This document shows positions 8,824-16,138 of a DNA stretch of 16,478 bases, piece by piece. Origin of the DNA: Candidatus Njordarchaeota archaeon (lineage in GTDB: Archaea > Asgardarchaeota > Njordarchaeia > Njordarchaeales > JAHKLH01); assembly GCA_029856635.1 (NCBI GenBank), contig JAHKLH010000015.1:1-16478 (forward strand), given 5' to 3'. The translations under genes and the position numbers were made by a program. Under the pieces are notes generated by a model that was given only the letters and a program-made list of their open reading frames with translations, was not told the DNA's origin and searched no databases. Each line of letters starts with the position of its first letter. Positions within the stretch are counted from its first letter, which is position 1.

Positions 8824-8986
8824 TGAAAATTGATATAATTAGCAACAGAGAACAATTTAATGGAAACGGATGCTATATTTTTTAGAAATAAGAAACAATT
8901 AAAAGTATGTCATGTTATTTCAAAACAGAGAGAAGTGTATTAGGAAAATACAAGGAATTATGAATGAGCACAAAATGGTGAGTTTA
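8824..8986 (+). promoter_or_regulatory. Upstream region of the DHH gene
   Basis: AT-rich leader and promoter region. TATA-like stretches occur near 8869-8879 (CTATATTTTTT) and 8894-8903 (AATTAAAAGT). The frame is open from an ATG at 8912, but the residues encoded before 8987 show no family similarity I can recognise. Confidence 0.35.
8977..8981 (+). promoter_or_regulatory. Shine-Dalgarno site deciding the DHH start
   Basis: GGTGA lies five bases before ATG 8987. The ATGs at 8912, 8960 and 8975 lack a match of this quality, and DHH motif I begins eight residues after 8987, as is normal for the superfamily. Confidence 0.65.
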
Positions 8987-10381
8987 ATGCCAGAAGTATT
9001 AATTTTTGGGCACTATGATGGTCATGGAACAGCATCTGCATGCTTATTAGCTAGAAAATTAGGATTGCATCAGAACTCTGTCTTAGTAAGATATAAGGTG
9101 ACGGATCCTCAAAACATTTCACATATTTATGATGCATTTGATGAAGATTTTATCTTATCAGCAAAAACGCACATTTTCATCGATATAGCAATTAATACTA
9201 AAGATCCAAAAAGCTTTGCCGGTTTCTTTGAGGATTTTGTAAAAAAAATAATGAAAAAACATCCTAATGAGCAGCCTCTGGTATACTACATCGATCATCA
9301 TGAAAGCACTTTGAAATATATCCATCTTCTTCCATCAGTGATTAATGTTAGATTCTTTGATACTGCAGTGTCCCTCTCAAGGTTTTGCGCTGAAGATTCT
9401 CCTAATGCACAATTGTTAGCATTAGCCGCGGCTGTCTGTGACCGTGACATCGCCGTGACGTTTCATCCTCTCTGGAATGAAAAAAGAGACATATTACTAA
9501 GAATTGCTGCAGGAATTGACTATTTAGTTAGAACAGATTTAAGGAAGGCTATTGATACAATATATAATTATAGAATAAAGCAACTAGAAACAGCATCATA
9601 TAATATACCAAATCCGCCAAAAACTTTTGATATGCTTGGTAATGTCATTCTAGTGTATGAAGAACTTACTGAACCTTGGAGTATTAGACAACTTGAGGCT
9701 TTGTGTGAACAATATGGCGCTGGATATGCTGTAGGATTTTCTGCAAACAAGAAAAGTGGTGGTTACTACGTAAAGGCAATCCAATACTGGCTTTCGAGAA
9801 CGCCCCATGTGTTAACTATCCTCAAAGGAATGAATTTACAAAATGTGAGAAAACACCCATACGGAATATCAATTCCCGTAAAAACAAAAACGGAAGCATA
9901 TCAATTAGCAGTTAAGTTAGCCCAGGAAATTAGTAAGGTCGCTGTAAAAGAAATACAAAGCCAAATACCAGTAATACATCACGATTTGGCAACAATACAG
10001 TCCGTATTAATTCAACTATTAAGACAATATCGAAAGTCATTAACGCAACAACAGCAATTAATAGAAATGCTAAATGAAATAAGCAAAAAACTAGACGAAA
10101 TTAAAAGTGCTGTCGCTTATTTCAAACCTGCAGAAGAAATAAAGGCTCCAGAGGTAATAACTGAAACTCGCATAGTAACACCAGAGATAGAAATCCAAGA
10201 GGAACAAAAGACCCGTGGAGAAATAAAAGAATCTGAGCGAGAAGTAGTATCTCCATCAGAGGAAAAAGAGAAGACAGAAACTTCAGAAGAACTTGTTGAA
10301 AAGGCTGCAGAGACTCCAAAACAAGAATCTACTGTTGAGGAAGAATCAAAAGAAGAATTATCGTTACCAGAAATCGAGTGA
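8987..10381 (+). CDS. DHH-superfamily phosphoesterase with coiled coil and acidic C-terminal tail
   Basis: Predicted metal-dependent phosphodiesterase or nuclease of the DHH superfamily (the group that includes RecJ, nanoRNases and cyclic-dinucleotide phosphodiesterases). Numbering from ATG 8987 gives 464 aa. Motif I is GHYDGHGTAS (8-17), with His where a second Asp is usual. Motif II is IFIDIA (about 63-68), motif III is YIDHHES (about 102-108), and motif IV is CDRD (about 150-153), so a full set of metal ligands is still possible. A second domain follows (about 210-325). Then come a Gln/Leu-rich helical segment predicted to form a coiled coil (about 330-380) and a Glu/Lys-rich low-complexity tail (about 381-464) that should be disordered. 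The substrate is unknown. The coiled coil and tail suggest oligomerisation or partner binding. The gene is convergent with thymidylate kinase, with four bases between the stops. Confidence 0.85.
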   Translation: MPEVLIFGHYDGHGTASACLLARKLGLHQNSVLVRYKVTDPQNISHIYDAFDEDFILSAKTHIFIDIAINTKDPKSFAGFFEDFVKKIMKKHPNEQPLVYYIDHHESTLKYIHLLPSVINVRFFDTAVSLSRFCAEDSPNAQLLALAAAVCDRDIAVTFHPLWNEKRDILLRIAAGIDYLVRTDLRKAIDTIYNYRIKQLETASYNIPNPPKTFDMLGNVILVYEELTEPWSIRQLEALCEQYGAGYAVGFSANKKSGGYYVKAIQYWLSRTPHVLTILKGMNLQNVRKHPYGISIPVKTKTEAYQLAVKLAQEISKVAVKEIQSQIPVIHHDLATIQSVLIQLLRQYRKSLTQQQQLIEMLNEISKKLDEIKSAVAYFKPAEEIKAPEVITETRIVTPEIEIQEEQKTRGEIKESEREVVSPSEEKEKTETSEELVEKAAETPKQESTVEEESKEELSLPEIE

Positions 10382-10398
10382 TTTTTCAATTTTTTATT
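10382..10398 (+). terminator. T-tract after the DHH gene
   Basis: Two T runs (five and six) immediately follow the DHH stop codon and overlap the last codons of thymidylate kinase on the opposite strand. The form fits an archaeal T-rich terminator. Confidence 0.4.
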
Positions 10399-10991
10399 AC
10401 TTCTAATACTTCTCTCAATACCTTTTTATGAACTTCCTCTTCACTACCAGTTGCATCTATTATAACAACATTCATCTTTTCCTTCTCTCTTAAGTATTTT
10501 GCTATTTTCTCATATTGTTTTCTGTGCTTCTCTAATATTTCTCTTCGCTCAAAAGAATCGCAACTCTTTACCTTTAATCTTCTTAATGCTTCATCCACGG
10601 GGATATCCAATATTATTACCAGGTCTGGCTTAGGTGCTGATATTTTTTCATGTGCCTCTAGAATTCTCTCAATGCCTACCTCTGATTGATAGACAAGAGT
10701 TGATATGTAATAGCGATCCATAATAACGATCTTTCCATTTTTCAAAGCTGGAAGAATGTTTTTTTCTATGTTTTCTTTTCTATCTTTCAAAAAAAGCTCA
10801 AAGAGTTCTTCTGGATCCGTTTTACCTTCTTCTATCATTTTTCTAATTTTTCTGCCATAAACTCCATCAGTCGGCTCTCTCAATATTATAACATCATACC
10901 CCCTATCATGAAGTGCTTTGGCAAGTAAATTTACTTGTGTTGTCTTTCCACTTCCATCGATTCCTTCAATACATATAAGTTTTCCCTTCAT
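10386..10991 (-). CDS. tmk: Thymidylate kinase (dTMP kinase)
   Basis: Phosphorylates dTMP to dTDP with ATP in the cytoplasm, on the pathway to dTTP. It has 201 aa, normal for the family. The visible motifs are the P-loop GIDGSGKTT (10-18), REPTDG (38-43) in the nucleotide-binding region, the DRYYISTLVYQ segment (92-102), the hydrophobic strand LVIILDIP (124-131) and the arginine-containing lid RRLKVKS...RR (137-150). The start ATG overlaps the stop of the upstream CHAT-domain gene by four bases. A GGTG site lies five bases upstream, inside that gene's last codons. The two are therefore probably translated together, an unusual partnership for this housekeeping enzyme. Confidence 0.96.
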   Translation of the reverse strand: MKGKLICIEGIDGSGKTTQVNLLAKALHDRGYDVIILREPTDGVYGRKIRKMIEEGKTDPEELFELFLKDRKENIEKNILPALKNGKIVIMDRYYISTLVYQSEVGIERILEAHEKISAPKPDLVIILDIPVDEALRRLKVKSCDSFERREILEKHRKQYEKIAKYLREKEKMNVVIIDATGSEEEVHKKVLREVLEVIKN

Positions 10992-12985
10992 AATAACACC
11001 AAGGGATTTCCATACATAACATAATATTTGAATGCATCCGATCCTTTCTTATATAATTCCCTCTTAGCATGTAAAAGACGCTCATATGCACGTAATCTCC
11101 GGGGCTTGTAAAATTCATAAGCAAATTCAAACATCTCTTTTTCTGAAGGAAAACCAATAACAGATACTACTGTTTGTACTCCCGCGGATAATAGACAAAT
11201 GGGCAGGCTATGTTCACCAAATTCGTCCAGGAAAATAGATGTAGTATTGTGAGCATTTAAAAAAGCGAAATCTGCACGCATACACAAAAGCATTTCATCA
11301 TCTGATCGTATTATTAGCCGACTTATTGGTAATACTTGTGCATCAATTACGCTTTCAAGTAGATTACTACAGAAGTGAAAACCTTTAACTCTTGCATTTT
11401 CGTCCAGATAATATATGAATTCATATTCATCAATTACTCTATAACCGCGTCTTTTAAGACTCTTCTTCACCATTTTATATTCATCAATTCTTCTTTCTCC
11501 AATTATTGAGAATGTTGATGATCCTCCGCGCGTCATTAACCATAAGTATGCTGCATATATTGTTGGAATTCTAACGATAGGTACCTTTAAGCCAATATAA
11601 GGATAATCCCCATCAATAGGAATATTCTCCCAGGGGATTTCATGAAGTGCATCATCAAGTGATAGTATCAATAAGGATTTTTCATTTAATTCATACAACT
11701 TCTCAAGAATCTCTGTTCCAACGAGTCTTCTAAGAATAGAGAAATCATTCATATTTTTGCTTATATTTGCTATTGTGTTTGCATCTACTTTAAATGCCGA
11801 TTGAATATAAACACCTTTCGGCTTTAAAGAGATGAGAAAAACAGAATATGAGTTTTCGTTCTCCTTCGAAAAAGCAAGCAAGTATACTTCCTCAAAGACA
11901 GGAGATAAGATATCTACGACTTTTTCAAGATTCGCATATTTTAATGCTCTCCAAGGAACGTAGATTTCATATCTACTTTGATATGCACGTATTTTTCTTC
12001 TTCTCATTTGCTCTAATGCAAGCACCTGCTTTGGTGATGCATAAAGAATTCCCCTATTCAATTCATACATTAATCTTATCCCATCTGCGATTTTATACCA
12101 TGTTCTAAAGGCAAATGTAATTCCTTTGAGACCTTCTGTAGAGATTACAAAATTTAAGGCTTGTTCATACGATCTTAATCTCATCTCAGATAGAAATCTA
12201 TTAATATTAAGATTTATTGCCAAAAGAGCGCTCTTTAAAACTCCATCATCTGCGTGCTTAAACAAGTTAAACGGGTTTTCTATAATCTCTCTTAAAAGCA
12301 TGAGTGCCTCATTTCTAAAACCACGAGCAATTAAGTGTGCTGCTAATTTCACACCATTTATTATTAGGAGCATAGAGGGTTGTTCTTTTAATAATTCATG
12401 TGCTTGTTCGTAAGCATTAGTAGATTCTGGTTTTGCCAAAAAAGCAAGCACATCACCATAGATCGAGTATAATTCACCTAGTAATGTCTTCATATTTCTT
12501 TCGCTTGGTTTTTTCAAAATCATATTCTTGAGATAATCTAAAGCATTTTCGATATATTTTTTAGCAACATTCCATTCTCTTAATCTATATGCGAGAAATC
12601 CAGCAATTGCATTAAGTTTTGCAAATTCTTCATTTAAGGACTCAGGTGATACACTGTAAATTACATCCATTTTTATTTTCTCTAAAATCTTCATGGATTC
12701 CTTTATTTGCGCTAATGCTGTAGCATATAAATCTAATTCAAAATATGCTTTTCCTAATGCTCTATGCATTAAGTACTTTATAAATGGATCATTCTGTTCT
12801 TCTGCTAAATTAAGAAGTGCTTTAGCCAATCTTATAACTTTTCTAGGGTCGATGTATACTCGGTTGTTGATATATCTGATTACAATATCTATATCAAAAT
12901 TGAGAAAATTAAATAATGAGCTTGATTCATAAAGTCCTGCAAGAATCATGTCATTTAGCGATGTAGCCCACCAAAGTAGCATCAT
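10988..12985 (-). CDS. TPR-like / CHAT-domain protein with degenerate catalytic dyad
   Basis: 665 aa. The N-terminal half (about 45-300) is all helical with repeated A/L/Y spacing typical of TPR-like solenoids, for protein binding. The C-terminal part (about 360-665) resembles the CHAT fold of caspase/separase-like peptidases. Supporting segments are LILSLDDALHEIPWENIP (439-456), RIPTIYAAYL (472-481), ADFAFLNAHNTT (571-582), LLSAGVQTVVSVIGF (598-612) and the terminal YYVMYGNP (654-661). In active CHAT proteins the third-strand segment ends in HG and the fourth reads xACxTx. Here the equivalents appear to be GFHFCSN (535-541) and NAHNTT (577-582), so Cys is replaced by His579 and the usual His by Asn541. 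I infer a pseudoprotease or scaffold. It starts at one of two adjacent ATGs without a clear Shine-Dalgarno site, has its own TATA-like box and is coupled to tmk. Confidence 0.75.
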   Translation of the reverse strand: MMLLWWATSLNDMILAGLYESSSLFNFLNFDIDIVIRYINNRVYIDPRKVIRLAKALLNLAEEQNDPFIKYLMHRALGKAYFELDLYATALAQIKESMKILEKIKMDVIYSVSPESLNEEFAKLNAIAGFLAYRLREWNVAKKYIENALDYLKNMILKKPSERNMKTLLGELYSIYGDVLAFLAKPESTNAYEQAHELLKEQPSMLLIINGVKLAAHLIARGFRNEALMLLREIIENPFNLFKHADDGVLKSALLAINLNINRFLSEMRLRSYEQALNFVISTEGLKGITFAFRTWYKIADGIRLMYELNRGILYASPKQVLALEQMRRRKIRAYQSRYEIYVPWRALKYANLEKVVDILSPVFEEVYLLAFSKENENSYSVFLISLKPKGVYIQSAFKVDANTIANISKNMNDFSILRRLVGTEILEKLYELNEKSLLILSLDDALHEIPWENIPIDGDYPYIGLKVPIVRIPTIYAAYLWLMTRGGSSTFSIIGERRIDEYKMVKKSLKRRGYRVIDEYEFIYYLDENARVKGFHFCSNLLESVIDAQVLPISRLIIRSDDEMLLCMRADFAFLNAHNTTSIFLDEFGEHSLPICLLSAGVQTVVSVIGFPSEKEMFEFAYEFYKPRRLRAYERLLHAKRELYKKGSDAFKYYVMYGNPLVLL

Positions 12986-13100
12986 CTATAGTCCACTCAC
13001 GAAAAACCCCTATAACTAAATTTTTTCTGCACTTATAAGTTTTCGCAAAATCATCAACTCTAATTAACGGTTTTACAGCACATTATTCAAGAAAATAGCA
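12986..13100. other. Intergenic spacer between the transglutaminase-like and CHAT genes
   Basis: 115 bases, both neighbours on the minus strand. It contains the candidate promoter of the CHAT-tmk pair and separates it from the srp54 unit. No small ORF or RNA is seen. Confidence 0.5.
13031..13040 (-). promoter_or_regulatory. Candidate TATA box for the CHAT-tmk unit
   Basis: The perfect palindrome ACTTATAAGT, preceded on the minus strand by GCGAAAA resembling a BRE, about 45 bases upstream of the CHAT start. Transcription starting about 25 bases downstream would leave a leader of roughly 20 bases. Confidence 0.5.
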
Positions 13101-13901
13101 TCATTTTAATAATCGCTTAGCGCGCATCATTATTTCATTAACAGAAATTCCAATTACTAAACCTCTCTCTGGACTTCTTACAGTAAGAATTCTATACTCT
13201 GGTATTTCGGAATTGGGTTCTTCTACTTTGATAGGAATACACTCTGGGGATATTTCAAGAGAAAATCTTGCTGGGTCAATTTCAATCCAACCATTTTTAG
13301 TTAATACCTCAGCCCATACGTATTTCTTATCCACTTCGGCAACAACGCCATATACTTTTCTGGAAGGCACGCCCACTAAGCTACAAAGAAGAACGAAAAA
13401 AGATACAAATGTTTCAATATTTCCTTTACCTGTTATAAGCATCTCTTTCAGGTTTAGGGATTCATCGATTAGTTCAAAATTCCTTTTCATGAATTCAAAG
13501 GTCTCTCTTATCACATCCTCAATAGTTTGGGATTTGTAAGCGATATTTTTTGCAATCTTGCGAATTCTTCTGGGTGCATGGCTCGCCATAAGCATATAGC
13601 TTTTTCTCAAATGTATGGGAATATCGGTTAATAATCCAAGGTCTTTTACATTGTTCTTTTTTCGTTCAACCTCTAATGATATTTTTATCCTTCTTTCATC
13701 GTTCGGAGCCAGGTTTCTAAGTTTGAACCTAATAAAAACATTATCTAAACCCCGCTTTTCCAATTTCCCGAGAGTTCCACCAATGCTAAGTAAGCGTACA
13801 TATCGTTCATTGAATAAAGGCATTCTCACGATTAAGAGAGCAACTCTTTTCTTAGAATGATTTTCTATAAACCATTCTCTTTCAATTAAAAATCTATTCA
13901 A
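13101..13901 (-). CDS. Transglutaminase-like fold protein lacking catalytic Cys and His
   Basis: 266 aa from the TTG at 13901. The N-terminal part (about 15-85) looks like the beta domain found before many bacterial and archaeal transglutaminase-like cores. It is followed by helices (about 108-145) and the core: GNIETFVSFFVLLCSLVGVP (160-179), YVWAEV (194-199) and WIEIDPA (205-211). The typical core reads GxCxxFA...GIPAR...HAWAEV...VDP. Here Ile162 stands at the Cys position and Tyr194 at the His position, while the Asp (209) remains. I infer a non-catalytic member, possibly binding peptides or proteins. The start is chosen because TTG overlaps the srp54 stop by four bases with GGTGG five bases upstream. 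A GTG nine bases earlier is the alternative. It is in one transcription unit with srp54. Confidence 0.78.
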   Translation of the reverse strand: MNRFLIEREWFIENHSKKRVALLIVRMPLFNERYVRLLSIGGTLGKLEKRGLDNVFIRFKLRNLAPNDERRIKISLEVERKKNNVKDLGLLTDIPIHLRKSYMLMASHAPRRIRKIAKNIAYKSQTIEDVIRETFEFMKRNFELIDESLNLKEMLITGKGNIETFVSFFVLLCSLVGVPSRKVYGVVAEVDKKYVWAEVLTKNGWIEIDPARFSLEISPECIPIKVEEPNSEIPEYRILTVRSPERGLVIGISVNEIMMRAKRLLK

Positions 13902-15262
13902 AGTTTCCACCGAATAAGTTTACGAAGTTCTTTAATATCACCTAATTCTGATAAGTCAACTTCTCCCTCTAGTATCTTAGCAAGTGCCGCTTTTTTACTC
14001 AACGCCTTCTGTCTCATGAGCCTTCTTACTGCTTTTCTCAATACTCTGTACTGCTTTAACAGCCTTCTCACTTCTGATGAGGATGTCCCGGAGCCTCTTG
14101 CAATTCTTAGGACTCTACTATGCTCCTTTAATAATTCTGGATTTTCAAGCTCTTTCTCTGTCATACTATATAAAATAGCTAACTGTCGAGCTATTCCCCT
14201 CTTGAGTTCCCTCTCAGAGATTCCTAGACCAATCATCTCCTTTAGGCGTGCAAAAATACCACCACGGCTAAGAACACTCTCATAATACTCTTTTAGGTCT
14301 TTTAACGTGAACTTTCCTTCTATTAATTGCTTGGGTGTCAATTTGGATAATTCGGATATCAGCTTCTCATCGGGGATTCCAAGCAACCTTGAAATAAATC
14401 TTATCGGAACATATTGCTCAAAATCCTCTATTTTTTCTCCAGTCCCAATAAATTTAATAGGTGCTTTTGCAGCGACGCAAGCAGCAATGGCACCACCTCC
14501 CTTTGCTGCACTATCCAGTTTTGTTACGATTATTGATCCTATTTCTCCAACAGCTTCAGCAAATGCTTTAGCTTGTTCATATGCTTGCTGTCCGATCATT
14601 CCATCAATTACAAGAATTACTTCATCAGGCTTGATTGCCTTTACAAGTTCTTTCATCTCCTTCATCAAATCCTCTTCTCTTCTATGTCTACCCGCAGTAT
14701 CAATAAGTACCACATCATATTTCGCAAAACGTTTTAATCCTTCTTTTACAATCTTAACTGGATTCTTCTCGTTAGGGTCGCCATAAATCGGGACTTTTAT
14801 AGCATCAGCAAGTTGTTTCAATTGATCGTAAGCTCCTGGTCTCCACGTGTCTGCACAAATTATTGCAACTTTGTATCCTCTCTTCTTTAACCAATTTGCC
14901 AATTTTGCTACAGTGGTAGTTTTTCCACTTCCCTGTAGTCCAATGAATAATATTTTGTTTAATTTTCCGAGTTTGATATTTAATGGATAAGTCTTTTCAC
15001 CCGCAAACTTAATAAGCTCATCCCATAATGCCTTTAGAACAATTGTGTTTAATGGAATTCCTCTTGGGATTTCTTTAGCTTGTTTTAAAATCCTTTCTTT
15101 TATATTTCTCGTCATTTCAAGTGCTAAATCAACTTTTACATCCGCTTCAATCAGAATCTTCTGAAATTCACGAAGTAATTCCTCAAGTTTCTCTTCGTCA
15201 ATTGTGATTCCTCGGATTCTATTAAATAGCCGCCTAAGTGACTGACTAAATTTTCTTAGCAT
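13898..15262 (-). CDS. srp54: Signal recognition particle protein SRP54
   Basis: GTPase subunit of the signal recognition particle. It binds signal sequences and 7S RNA in the cytoplasm and docks with FtsY. It has 454 aa, normal for archaea. N domain 1-95; G domain with GLQGSGKTTT (108-117), DTAGRH (188-193), TKLD (247-250) and GTGE (273-276); M domain from about 330 with the RNA-binding motif RIARGSGTSSSEV (386-398). The M domain is poor in methionine, and the signal-binding finger loop (about 343-358) looks short. The start ATG has GGGGGAT five bases upstream. The 3' end overlaps the transglutaminase-like gene. It is transcribed divergently from the DUF84 phosphatase gene. Confidence 0.97.
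   Translation of the reverse strand: MLRKFSQSLRRLFNRIRGITIDEEKLEELLREFQKILIEADVKVDLALEMTRNIKERILKQAKEIPRGIPLNTIVLKALWDELIKFAGEKTYPLNIKLGKLNKILFIGLQGSGKTTTVAKLANWLKKRGYKVAIICADTWRPGAYDQLKQLADAIKVPIYGDPNEKNPVKIVKEGLKRFAKYDVVLIDTAGRHRREEDLMKEMKELVKAIKPDEVILVIDGMIGQQAYEQAKAFAEAVGEIGSIIVTKLDSAAKGGGAIAACVAAKAPIKFIGTGEKIEDFEQYVPIRFISRLLGIPDEKLISELSKLTPKQLIEGKFTLKDLKEYYESVLSRGGIFARLKEMIGLGISERELKRGIARQLAILYSMTEKELENPELLKEHSRVLRIARGSGTSSSEVRRLLKQYRVLRKAVRRLMRQKALSKKAALAKILEGEVDLSELGDIKELRKLIRWKL
13907..13911 (-). promoter_or_regulatory. Shine-Dalgarno site deciding the transglutaminase-like start
   Basis: GGTGG on the minus strand, five bases before TTG 13901 and overlapping the alternative GTG at 13910. 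Its spacing supports the TTG, giving a TTGA start/stop overlap with srp54. Confidence 0.55.
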
Positions 15263-15267
15263 CAGTT

Positions 15268-15274
15268 ATCCCCC
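15268..15274 (-). promoter_or_regulatory. Shine-Dalgarno site of srp54
   Basis: GGGGGAT on the minus strand, five bases before the ATG at 15262. It fits the first in-frame ATG and the normal SRP54 N-terminus. Confidence 0.65.
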
Positions 15275-15304
15275 ATTCAAATCTAAAGTTAGAAAATGCT
15301 TGTT

Positions 15305-15316
15305 AATTATATATAC
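15305..15316. promoter_or_regulatory. Candidate shared TATA element between srp54 and the DUF84 gene
   Basis: AATTATATATAC lies midway in the 102-base divergent gap. Read on either strand it would place a start about 25 bases away and leave leaders of roughly 20-30 bases for both genes. This is a compact bidirectional promoter by pattern only. Confidence 0.45.
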
Positions 15317-15353
15317 TTAATTTAAGGAATAACTACCAAATTCGCCATCCATT

Positions 15354-15358
15354 GGTGA
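15354..15358 (+). promoter_or_regulatory. Shine-Dalgarno site supporting a TTG start
   Basis: GGTGA six bases before TTG 15365. Family alignment also begins at this codon (VAIGSKNQIK), so the TTG start is well supported. Confidence 0.7.
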
Positions 15359-15364
15359 TTATCG

Positions 15365-16000
15365 TTGATTGTTGCTATTGGCTCGAAGAATCAAATAAAA
15401 ATTAAGGGAACAAAAATAGCATTTGAGAAAATTTTTAATCAATCAGCTCAAGTAATTGGCGTGAAACCAAAAACGAGCGTTCCTCCTCAGCCAATGAGAT
15501 ATGTAGAAATCCTAATTGGTGCTATTGAAAGAGCATTATTTGCGCTTGAAACTGTTAAAAATGCAAATTTTGGTGTGGGAATTGAGGCGGGATTCTTTCA
15601 ACATCCCTTCACAATAAGTGGATACGTTGACGTTCAAATTGCAGTTGTAATTGATACTGATTATAAAATGACTATTGGCTTTAGTCCAATGTTTGAGTTC
15701 CCTATACCGGTCATTAAAAGTCTGCTTTCAAGAAAAGCAAAAGAGGCAGAAGAAATAATGGTTAAGCTTAGTGGAATTGATAAAATTGGTGAAAAAATGG
15801 GTGCTATTGGATTCTTAACTAGAAATTTGATAGATCGCCTTGAGCTTACAGTAATTTGCGTGACAATGGCCCTGATTCCTAGAAAAAACAAACACCTCTA
15901 TTTCGACACATGGCCAGATGCTAGAGAAATTTTAAAGAAGCTCTATTGCCTACGAAGAAGTTCATTGGATGTATTCACAATAAGTTCTCGTCTTAAGTGA
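15365..16000 (+). CDS. DUF84 / YjjX-type inosine/xanthosine triphosphatase
   Basis: House-cleaning phosphatase that hydrolyses non-canonical ITP and XTP in the cytoplasm, keeping deaminated purines out of nucleic acids. It starts at a TTG and has 211 aa. Visible family segments are VAIGSKNQIKIKGTKIAFE (3-21), VPPQPMRYVEILIGAIERA (39-57, the usual xVPxQPxxxxETxxGAxxRA) and GVGIEAG (70-76). A later strand AIGFLTRN with LTVICVTMALIP corresponds to the family C-terminus. Compared with the usual 170-180 residues it has a C-terminal extension of about 25-30. It sits close to purine salvage genes, but in a separate transcription unit. Confidence 0.85.
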   Translation: MIVAIGSKNQIKIKGTKIAFEKIFNQSAQVIGVKPKTSVPPQPMRYVEILIGAIERALFALETVKNANFGVGIEAGFFQHPFTISGYVDVQIAVVIDTDYKMTIGFSPMFEFPIPVIKSLLSRKAKEAEEIMVKLSGIDKIGEKMGAIGFLTRNLIDRLELTVICVTMALIPRKNKHLYFDTWPDAREILKKLYCLRRSSLDVFTISSRLK

Positions 16001-16138
16001 TATAACAATTAAAATAGATACTATTTACTCTTTCTGGTTTGTAATCATTAATACCCTTAATCTCTCGGTACCAGAAGACGTATACTTAAGATGTTACTGA
16101 CTTTTTAAATTGTAATGATTAATCATAATTGATAAAAA
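16001..16138. other. Spacer upstream of the GTPase gene with inverted repeats
   Basis: 138 AT-rich bases. They hold a 7-bp inverted repeat (TTCTGGT 16032-16038, ACCAGAA 16070-16076, loop of 31), the 12-bp palindrome ATGATTAATCAT at 16115-16126, and an inverted copy of part of it at 16042-16050. No ORF or recognised RNA gene. The GTPase promoter is presumably here. Confidence 0.45.
16115..16126. promoter_or_regulatory. Palindrome upstream of the GTPase gene, possible operator
   Basis: ATGATTAATCAT is a perfect 12-bp palindrome ending 12 bases before the presumed start codon, and TAATCATTA at 16042-16050 is the inverse of TAATGATTA at 16113-16121. The position suits a repressor site or promoter element. 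Chance is a real alternative in DNA this AT-rich. Confidence 0.3.

Noticed and set aside
8803..8834. Direct repeat AAAATTGAT after the importer operon
   Set aside because: Two copies of a short AT-rich word; not regular and not extended, so not a repeat array.
10122..10389. Minus-strand frames opposite the acidic tail of the DHH protein
   Set aside because: Low-complexity Ser/Phe/Leu-rich products that arise from the Glu/Lys codon bias of the real gene.
14307..14786. Open frame of 159 codons on the plus strand inside srp54
   Set aside because: It lies antisense to a strongly conserved gene, its protein is Ser/Ile-rich with no motif, and no Shine-Dalgarno site supports it.
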